NCBI GenBank assembly: GCA_963848045.1
Contig: CAWKCC010000005.1
Location: forward strand, 1 to 64,000
Source of the DNA: CAVUAT01 sp963848045
GTDB taxonomy: Bacteria > Actinomycetota > Thermoleophilia > Solirubrobacterales > 70-9
Direction: 5' to 3'
Length of the DNA: 64,000 nt
Part shown: piece by piece, positions 56,931 to 64,000 of the stretch
Numbering within the stretch: the stretch's first letter is position 1
Layout of the letters: every line of letters starts with the position of its first letter
Translations under genes and position numbers: made by a program
Notes under the pieces: generated by a model
What the model was told of the DNA's origin: nothing
Seen by the model: only the letters and a program-made list of their open reading frames with translations
Database searches by the model: none

Positions 56931-58499
56931 CTACTCGGCGGGCGCCGCGGCCTCGAAGAGGGAGCGCCCCTCCTCGCCCGAGGAGCCGTAGTAGTGGTAT
57001 TGGGCACGGCTCGGGCGGGGCACGCCGACGACCGTGAAGCCCACGGGGCGGATGCCGTTCTCGGCCAGCAGCTCGCCGAGCTGGGCGATCCTCTCGAGCC
57101 GGGTCTTGCCGAGCCTGACCACGATCAAGACGTCGTCGGACTGGCGGGCCAGGGGCATCGCGTCGGCGACCTCGTTCAGCGGCGGGCTGTCGATCACGAC
57201 GTAGTCGGCTAGGAGCCGCGCATCAGCGATCATCTTCAGGGCGGCCGGGATCGAGAAGAGCTCCGCGATCCAGCCTCCCTCGTAATCGGCGAGCAGCACG
57301 CGCAGGTTGTCGCCGTAGGCGGGGGAGGGGACCAGCGCCTCCTCGAGCTGGGCGCGCTCGATCAGGACCCCCACCACGCCTCCCTTCTCCGGCGAGATGT
57401 CGAGCGTCTCGCCGAGGGAAGGCCGGCGCAGGTCGGCCTCGATCAGGATCACCCGCTTTCCCGCGAGCGCGAGCGACGAGGCGAGGTTGATCGCCGTCGT
57501 GCTCTTGCCCTCGCTGGGCGAGGGACCCGTCACCAGGATCACGCGGGACCCGCCGTCGTCGGAGCGGGAGGCCTCCAGGGTCGTGCGCAGGCTTCGGTAG
57601 GCCTCGGCGCCGACCTGCGAGAGGCGCCGCGGGCCGAGCGGCTCCTTGCCGGCCGCTCGCCCCGGCTCTCGCGGGATCCGCCCCAGGATGGGCAGGCGGT
57701 AGAGACGGCGCAATTGGTTCTCGCGGCGCAGCCGCGCGTCCAGGCTCTGCGAGGCGAAGGCCCCGGCGATCCCCAGCACGAGCCCGGCGATCAGGCCGCC
57801 GGCGATGCTGAGCGCCGGCCGCGGCGAGGCCTGCTTGGTGGGCAGGTCGGCCTCGGTCTCCACCCGAATGGTGGGATCCGGCGAGGCCAGCAGCGCCTGG
57901 AGCTGGGCGACGTCCGCCGCGATCGTCTCCGCGGCCACTCCGGAGCTCGCCGCCAGCTGCGCCTGGTAGGCGGGGAGGATCTGCCTGATCGCCTCGTGCA
58001 CCTGGTCGGTGCGATCCTCCACCGTGGCATCGGCGAACGCGTTGGCGAGATCGCGCGCCTGCTCGGGCGAATCGCCCTCGGCGGTGATCGCGACGATGTT
58101 GCTCTGCGCCACCGGCTCGGCCGTCACCTTGTCCAGCACTTGGCGCGGGGTCTGCTGAAGGCCGAGCTGCTGCTTGACCCGGGCGGCGACGTCGACGTTG
58201 GTCACGAACTGCGATGCGGTCTCAACGTCGCGCGTGGGGTCGACCGAGTCGACGATCAGCGGCAGGCTGCGCTGCACCGGGTCGTCCCCCGAGACGGGGG
58301 TGATCAACAGATCCGCCCGTGCGTCGTAGGTCTTCGGGGCGAGCAATACGTAGGCGATCGCGATCGCCGTGGTCAGCAGCACCGTCCCGAGCACCAGCAG
58401 CCAGCGCTCGCGGATCGTCTCGACATAACGCCGAAGCCCTTCCTCCTCGGCCGGGGGCTCCAACCAGTCGGCCTTGGTGGTGTCGGTGGGCGCGGCCAT
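56931..58499 (-). CDS. Polysaccharide co-polymerase fused to BY-kinase (Wzz/CpsD-like)
   Basis: A 522-residue chain-length regulator. Wzz-type domain with two helices (about 33-53 and 231-250), then a bacterial tyrosine kinase: Walker A GPSPSEGKSTTA (Lys332), Walker A' ILIEADLRRP (about 351-360) and Walker B VVIDSPPL. The C-terminal tail has three tyrosines in YHYYGSSGEE, fewer than in E. coli Wzc. Autophosphorylation there is known to control assembly. A CACAAT -10 element lies 9 nt upstream of the ATG on the minus strand. Confidence 0.93.
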   Translation of the reverse strand: MAAPTDTTKADWLEPPAEEEGLRRYVETIRERWLLVLGTVLLTTAIAIAYVLLAPKTYDARADLLITPVSGDDPVQRSLPLIVDSVDPTRDVETASQFVTNVDVAARVKQQLGLQQTPRQVLDKVTAEPVAQSNIVAITAEGDSPEQARDLANAFADATVEDRTDQVHEAIRQILPAYQAQLAASSGVAAETIAADVAQLQALLASPDPTIRVETEADLPTKQASPRPALSIAGGLIAGLVLGIAGAFASQSLDARLRRENQLRRLYRLPILGRIPREPGRAAGKEPLGPRRLSQVGAEAYRSLRTTLEASRSDDGGSRVILVTGPSPSEGKSTTAINLASSLALAGKRVILIEADLRRPSLGETLDISPEKGGVVGVLIERAQLEEALVPSPAYGDNLRVLLADYEGGWIAELFSIPAALKMIADARLLADYVVIDSPPLNEVADAMPLARQSDDVLIVVRLGKTRLERIAQLGELLAENGIRPVGFTVVGVPRPSRAQYHYYGSSGEEGRSLFEAAAPAE

Positions 58500-58508
58500 C
58501 GGGGGGCG

Positions 58509-58514
58509 ATTGTG
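58509..58514 (-). promoter_or_regulatory. -10 element (CACAAT) of the Wzz/BY-kinase gene
   Basis: CACAAT on the minus strand ends 9 nt before ATG 58499. It is back to back with the rightward TAGCTT element at 58542. Confidence 0.35.
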
Positions 58515-58541
58515 ACACCCGGCGCCGTCAACCCCGTGGGA

Positions 58542-58547
58542 TAGCTT
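58542..58547 (+). promoter_or_regulatory. -10 element (TAGCTT) of the second Wzy-like gene
   Basis: TAGCTT ends 6 nt before ATG 58554, as for other probable leaderless genes in the window. Confidence 0.4.
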
Positions 58548-58553
58548 GCGTGC

Positions 58554-60497
58554 ATGGCGCGAGGAACCGGGGCTGCGGCCGCCCCCGCCAAGCCTGTAGC
58601 TGCCCTGTTGCCGTTGTTCGTGATCGGCGCCATCCTGAGCTGGTGGGCCTGGGAGAGAGGGGCCTACTTCGCGGTCAACTTCCTGCCGGGGGCGGCGATC
58701 CTGCTCGGGCTGCTGATCGCCCTGCTTCTGTACGCGCCGTGGCCGGGGCGGCTGGTGCCGCCCGCCTCGTATGCGCTGTTCGCTCTGCTGGCGATCTCGG
58801 CCTGGACCCTGCTCTCGGCGCTGTGGTCACCGGCACCCGACATCGCGATCGGGGACGCGCAACGGGTTCTGATCTACGCCGTCGCGTTCGTGCTGGGGGC
58901 ATGGCTCTGCCTGCTGCTCGGCCGGCGTATGCAGCTCTCGCTGGCGCCGTTGGCGGCGGCCGGCGCCGTGGTGGCGCTCGCCACGCTGCTGGCCGTTTCG
59001 TTCAGCGGGGACGCGGCCGAGCTGCTGGAGATCGACGGGACTCTGCGCTATCCGCTCGGCTACCGCAACGCGGTCGCGGCCTTCTTCCTGATCTCGCTGC
59101 TGCCGATGGTCTCCTTGGCGATCAGCTCCGAGCTCGACTGGCGGCTGAGGGGCGCGCTGGCGGGCTCGGCGACCCTGGCGCTCGAGCTGGCCCTGCTGGC
59201 GCAGAGCCGCACCTCGGTGTTCGCCGCGCTGGGCGGGGCGGCCGTCTTGATCGCTCTGCATCCTCGGCGCCTGGCAGCCGCCGGCTGGCTGGCGCTGGCG
59301 GTCCTGCCGGCACTACCGGCGCTCCCGTTCCTGCTGGACGTGTTCACGGCCGAGGGCGGCAACACCGTCCAGTCACTCGACCCGCTGCGCACCGCGGCGG
59401 CCGCGATGGCGGTGACGTCGCTCGCCTCCCTTGCGCTCGGCTGCCTCGCCGCTCGGCGGGATCCGCTGATCTCGCTCTCGGCCGGCGCCGCGCGGGCGGT
59501 GGGCCGGGTGCTCGGCGCCGCGGCCGCCGTCGCCGTGCTGGCGGGAGCGGTCGCCGTGCTCACCGCCGAGGGCGGGCCGCGCGGCGTCATCGACAGGCAG
59601 GTCGGCGAGCTCACCGCCGGCAGCCCCGACCTGAGCTCGGAGGGGAGCCGCTTCGGCTTCGACCTGCGCTCGGAGCGCGGTGACCTCTGGCGCGTGGCGC
59701 TTGACGAGTTCGTCGCCAATCCGGTGGCGGGGGAGGGGGCCGGAGGCTTCCGGTTCGCCTACCTGCGCGAGCGAGAGAACGCTCTGCAGCCCGAGGACCC
59801 GCACAGCGTCGAGTTGCTGATGGCCTCCGAGCTCGGCTTGCCCGGCCTGCTTGGGTTCGTGGCCTTCGCGGTCGGCGCCACGCTCGCGGCGCTGCGCTCC
59901 CGCAGGCTGGGGCCCTCTGCCGCGGCACTCGCGGCCACCTCACTGGCGATCGCCGCCTATTGGCTCCTTCATGCCTCGGTCGAGTGGTTTTGGTCGTACC
60001 CGGCCGTCACCTTCCCAATGGCGTTCTCGCTTGGAGCGGCGGCCGGCCCTGCGTTGCTGGCCCGGCCGCAAGCCCCCGACCGCCGGGCGAGGATCGGGCT
60101 TTCGGTCGCGGCGGGCCTGGCGGCGCTCTCGATGCTGCCCTTCTTCCTCAGCGAGCGCTACACGAACGACGCGCTTCGCGGCTGGCGCAGCGACCTGCCG
60201 CGCGCCTACTCCGACCTGGATCGCGCCGCGGCCCTGAACCCGTTCGGCGTGCGCCCGCTCTCCGCCGAGGCCGTGATCGCCCAGAGCGCGGGCGAGCCCC
60301 AGCGCGCGCTCGCCGCGCTCTCCGAGGCCCGGCAGCGAACGCCGCAGGAGTGGACGCTCTACTACCTGGAAGCGAGGCTGCTGGCGGCGACCGACGCCGA
60401 GAGCGCGCAGCGAGCCCTGGCGCGCGCCCGCGAGCTCAATCCGCGCGGCGAGGAGATCGCAAGGCTGCAGCAGCAGCTCGGCGGCGCAGCTCCCTGA
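58554..60497 (+). CDS. O-antigen ligase-like membrane protein with C-terminal repeat region
   Basis: A 647-residue protein with about 12-13 helices over the first 530 residues. The conserved loop is FVANPVAGEGAGGFRFAY and PHSVELLMASELGLPG, the O-antigen ligase/Wzy pattern. The last 115 residues are soluble and look TPR-like (AAALNPFGVRPLSAEAV, ALARARELNPRGEE). It is the second Wzy-like gene of the locus, divergent from the kinase. One may polymerise and the other ligate the chain to a cell-wall or lipid anchor. Confidence 0.85.
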   Translation: MARGTGAAAAPAKPVAALLPLFVIGAILSWWAWERGAYFAVNFLPGAAILLGLLIALLLYAPWPGRLVPPASYALFALLAISAWTLLSALWSPAPDIAIGDAQRVLIYAVAFVLGAWLCLLLGRRMQLSLAPLAAAGAVVALATLLAVSFSGDAAELLEIDGTLRYPLGYRNAVAAFFLISLLPMVSLAISSELDWRLRGALAGSATLALELALLAQSRTSVFAALGGAAVLIALHPRRLAAAGWLALAVLPALPALPFLLDVFTAEGGNTVQSLDPLRTAAAAMAVTSLASLALGCLAARRDPLISLSAGAARAVGRVLGAAAAVAVLAGAVAVLTAEGGPRGVIDRQVGELTAGSPDLSSEGSRFGFDLRSERGDLWRVALDEFVANPVAGEGAGGFRFAYLRERENALQPEDPHSVELLMASELGLPGLLGFVAFAVGATLAALRSRRLGPSAAALAATSLAIAAYWLLHASVEWFWSYPAVTFPMAFSLGAAAGPALLARPQAPDRRARIGLSVAAGLAALSMLPFFLSERYTNDALRGWRSDLPRAYSDLDRAAALNPFGVRPLSAEAVIAQSAGEPQRALAALSEARQRTPQEWTLYYLEARLLAATDAESAQRALARARELNPRGEEIARLQQQLGGAAP

Positions 60498-60622
60498 GCG
60501 CGCCCGCGCGGTGCAACAACGCTTGCATGATCGGCTGCGGGGGGCCGCTGCGGCCCCTCCGGCTACCCTGACTACGCCCGCAGGACTCGATTTCCGGCGG
60601 GTTTCCAGCGATTAGTCAATAT

Positions 60623-60706
60623 CGATGATTCGCACGAACGGCAAAGGAACTATCATCGCCGCCCCGGCGGATGATCTAAAGGTTCAGGGACGAGCGGACG
60701 ATCATC
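60623..60706 (+). repeat. Two similar stem-loops with identical GATGAT/ATCATC arms
   Basis: First: CGATGAT (60623-60629) with ATCATCG (60652-60658). Second: GATGATC (60670-60676) with GATCATC (60700-60706). Loops are 22 and 23 nt. The region is clearly poorer in GC than its surroundings and lies 50-130 bp before the LPFTG gene, so it may be an operator pair or a structured leader. Confidence 0.6.
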
Positions 60707-60756
60707 TAGGGCAGTGGACGGAACGACTTGCACGAATATCGGAAGGGGTTGCAGAA

Positions 60757-61050
60757 GTGAAGATCAGGCATAGCCGAATTGGGATCGTTCTCGTGGTGGC
60801 CCTACTGGCTGCGTTTGCGGTGGCGCCTGCGGCTATGGCCCAGGACTCGAACAGCGACCCTTCAAGCGCCCAGTATCAGCCGCCCATCCCCGATGCGAGC
60901 TCCGGGAGCGGCCAGAGCGGCCTCAACAGCAATATCGGCTCGCTCCCCTTCACGGGCATGGACCTGCTGATCGTCGCGGGTGTGGCTTTCGTGCTCACGG
61001 GCACCGGCTTCGCGCTGCGGCGGCTCTCGACGCCGCGCCCGCCTGCCTGA
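60757..61050 (+). CDS. Small exported LPXTG-type protein
   Basis: A 97-residue protein: signal peptide (about 1-28, IVLVVALLAAFAVAPAAMAQ), a 35-residue polar stretch, the sortase-type motif LPFTG, a hydrophobic helix and a RR tail. The mature part would be very short. It may be a sortase substrate that caps or anchors the polymer, or just a membrane peptide. GTG 60757 has GGAAGGGG 8 nt upstream. An in-frame ATG at 60625 falls in the stem-loop region and would bury the signal peptide. The phosphoglycosyltransferase gene follows after 32 bp. Confidence 0.75.
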   Translation: MKIRHSRIGIVLVVALLAAFAVAPAAMAQDSNSDPSSAQYQPPIPDASSGSGQSGLNSNIGSLPFTGMDLLIVAGVAFVLTGTGFALRRLSTPRPPA

Positions 61051-61082
61051 TCAGCATCCCCTGCTGAGGCGAGGACACCGAG

Positions 61083-62606
<1,524 letters not shown>

Positions 62607-62668
62607 CGGGGCGTCCTCGCCTGTCCGTGCCGTGAAACGTCTACTGCGGCAGGCCTCCGGAGCGGCTG

Positions 62669-62674
62669 TAATCT
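62669..62674 (+). promoter_or_regulatory. -10 element (TAATCT) of the coiled-coil protein gene
   Basis: TAATCT ends 7 nt before ATG 62682. Confidence 0.4.
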
Positions 62675-62681
62675 CGTAGAG

Positions 62682-63635
62682 ATGATCTGGCGAGGCCAAA
62701 GCGACCCCGAGGGTGCTCCCCGGCGCCAGGCTCCCGCCCCGGGCGAGGGAGCGACGGCCGGCGCCCGCGAGGAGCCGGGCGCGCTCGGCGGGGACGCCTC
62801 GGTTGGCGCGCACGTCGAGTCGGTGCTCAACGCGGCGGAGCGCGCAGCGCACGACATCAGGAAGGACGCCCAGGAATGGGCGCAGCGCTACGTCGAGGAC
62901 ACCCAGCGCAGGGCCGACCAGGTCGCCTCGGACCGCATCAACGAGATCTCCGCCCTGACCGACGATCTCGTCGCCCGGGCGCGCGCCGTCGCCCAGCAGT
63001 CGGACGAGCTGGTAGTGGCCCTCGGCGACGCGGGCCGCCGAGTGATCGACAGCGCCAAGGCGGAGGGGGCGATCCTCGAGACGGGCGAGCCGGCGGGGAC
63101 CCGGCCCGAGCCGCCCCCGGCGGCGAGCGACGCCGGAGCTCACGCCGAGGCGGCCCCTCCGCAGCCTTCCCCCGACCCGCTTGAGCCTCCCTACGAGCCG
63201 TCCGCCGAGGAACTCCCGCCCGAGCCCGCCCTCGAGTCGACGCTTCCCGACGAGCCGGAGCTTCCCGACGAGCCGGAGTTCCCGAACGAGCCGGAGCTTC
63301 TCGACGAGCCGGCGGCGCCCGGGCACACGCTTCTCGACGACGAGCTCGGACCGCTCGACGAGTCGGCGCTCGCCAGTGAGCCGGCCCCGCCCGAAACGAC
63401 CGAGGAGCCCACGACGCCTTCCGATGCGGCCGAGGGACCCGCGTCTCCGCCCGAGGCTGAGCCGCCAGCTACGCCCGTCTCCGACTCGGGCTCGGCTCCC
63501 GTTTCGGAAGGAGCCCGCCTGCTGGCCACCCAGATGGCCGTCGCCGGCAGCTCTCGCGAGGACGTGGCCCGCCGGCTCAGTGAGGAGTTCGGCATCGAGG
63601 ACTCGACCCCGATCCTCGACGAGATCGGCATCTGA
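62682..63635 (+). CDS. Coiled-coil protein with Pro/Glu-rich repeats
   Basis: A 317-residue soluble protein of no firm family. Residues about 40-130 form a charged coiled coil (HVESVLNAAERAAHDIRKDA, then VEDTQRRADQV), similar in style to DivIVA/Wag31-type polar scaffolds. Residues about 135-270 are disordered, with about four imperfect DEPE(L/F) repeats near 190-215. A short helical domain (LLATQMAVAGSSREDVARRL) closes it. A cell-pole or division role is only a guess. Confidence 0.7.
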   Translation: MIWRGQSDPEGAPRRQAPAPGEGATAGAREEPGALGGDASVGAHVESVLNAAERAAHDIRKDAQEWAQRYVEDTQRRADQVASDRINEISALTDDLVARARAVAQQSDELVVALGDAGRRVIDSAKAEGAILETGEPAGTRPEPPPAASDAGAHAEAAPPQPSPDPLEPPYEPSAEELPPEPALESTLPDEPELPDEPEFPNEPELLDEPAAPGHTLLDDELGPLDESALASEPAPPETTEEPTTPSDAAEGPASPPEAEPPATPVSDSGSAPVSEGARLLATQMAVAGSSREDVARRLSEEFGIEDSTPILDEIGI

Positions 63636-63659
63636 CGCCCGCCCTACAGTTCGGGCGGC

Positions 63660-64000
63660 ATGCCGGCCACCGCACCCCTGAGGAGTGACGCCGGGAGGCG
63701 CGATGTCACCCGCTTCCTCGCGGCCCACGAGCACTGCGAGACCGGCTTCGAGGTCATGCGCGACTCGGGGCCCCGTGGCGGGCTCCGACTGCACTGCTCC
63801 GGCTGCGGTGAGAGCGTCTCCTACGCGGTCGGCGAGCTCGGTGGGGGCGCGGCGGCCGCTCGGGTCCCGCCGGCCCGCGCCCGCAGGGGCTCATCGGGCG
63901 GGGAGCTGGAGCGCTGGCTGCCCGCACCCGCGGCGCTGCCGTCCTGGGTCCCCAACGCCTACATCCTCGCCCTGATCGCAATCGGGCTTGCGATGGTCGC
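63660..64000 (+). CDS. Zinc-ribbon-like membrane protein, truncated by window end
   Basis: Open from ATG 63660 to the edge of the window (113 codons so far). It contains CETGFEVMRD and HCSGCGESVSYAV, so a Cys/His cluster that may be a zinc ribbon, a basic Arg-rich stretch, and near the edge the start of a hydrophobic helix (AYILALIAIGLAMV). A TACAGT element lies 9 nt before the ATG. The function is unknown. Confidence 0.6.
   Translation, partial: MPATAPLRSDAGRRDVTRFLAAHEHCETGFEVMRDSGPRGGLRLHCSGCGESVSYAVGELGGGAAAARVPPARARRGSSGGELERWLPAPAALPSWVPNAYILALIAIGLAMV

Noticed and set aside
60601..60756. c-di-GMP riboswitch before the LPFTG gene, because of a GGCAAAGG-like stretch.
   Set aside because: The conserved GEMM core and tetraloop/receptor arrangement is missing; only the twin stem-loops are supported.
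62682..63635. Calling the coiled-coil protein DivIVA/Wag31.
   Set aside because: The conserved N-terminal membrane-binding motif of DivIVA is absent; only a general coiled-coil similarity remains.

Overview
The window is GC-rich (about 70%) and densely coded on both strands, with no mobile elements or CRISPR. Its gene order, FliA/WhiG-type sigma factor, c-di-AMP riboswitch upstream of cell-wall hydrolases and heparin-lyase-like secreted proteins suggest an actinobacterium, most likely of the Thermoleophilia/Solirubrobacterales type. This is inferred from gene content and style; no 16S gene is present.

Layout. (1) 1-16.3 kb is a conserved housekeeping backbone: trmD, rplS, lepB, rnhB, yraN (opposite strand), comM and dprA. 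It is followed by thiD, two small unknown genes, ilvD, an alpha/beta hydrolase, a 5-formyl-THF cyclo-ligase-like protein, an L,D-transpeptidase, a Xer recombinase, a FliA/WhiG sigma factor and an EF-G-like GTPase. (2) 16.3-24.7 kb holds a secreted polysaccharide-lyase-like protein, RNase HI and tRNA-Gly, tRNA-Cys and tRNA-Val. It also has a fluoride-riboswitch operon (two FluC subunits plus a triplicated DUF190 protein), a DUF2188 protein behind a palindromic operator, a candidate structured small RNA, a cupin and an epimerase. A c-di-AMP riboswitch then precedes an RlpA-like protein and an M23 peptidase. (3) 24.7-38.3 kb encodes translation and arginine synthesis: thrS, infC, a second lyase-like paralogue inserted between infC and rpmI-rplT, an rRNA methyltransferase, pheS-pheT and argC-argJ-argB-argD. 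(4) 38.4-62.6 kb is a large surface-polysaccharide locus. (5) The end holds a coiled-coil, Pro/Glu-rich protein and a truncated zinc-ribbon membrane protein.

The polysaccharide locus is the most striking part. One tightly overlapping leftward operon (52148 to 44677) encodes a glucuronyl C5-epimerase-like protein, a second such epimerase fused to a NodB-type polysaccharide deacetylase, a Wzx-like flippase, a family 2 glycosyltransferase and three heptose enzymes (HddA, GmhA, GmhB). A probable HddC nucleotidyltransferase lies nearby. Around it are family 4 glycosyltransferases, an asparagine synthase, a GNAT/FemAB-like transferase, two O-antigen ligase/polymerase-like membrane proteins, a Wzz/BY-kinase chain-length regulator, a small LPFTG protein and the initiating phosphoglycosyltransferase. 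Together they predict a heptose- and uronate-containing polymer modified by N-deacetylation and C5-epimerisation, a chemistry known from heparan sulfate.

A recurrent regulatory theme is a TANNNT-type -10 element lying only 6-9 nt upstream of the start codon for many genes, which suggests widespread leaderless transcription.
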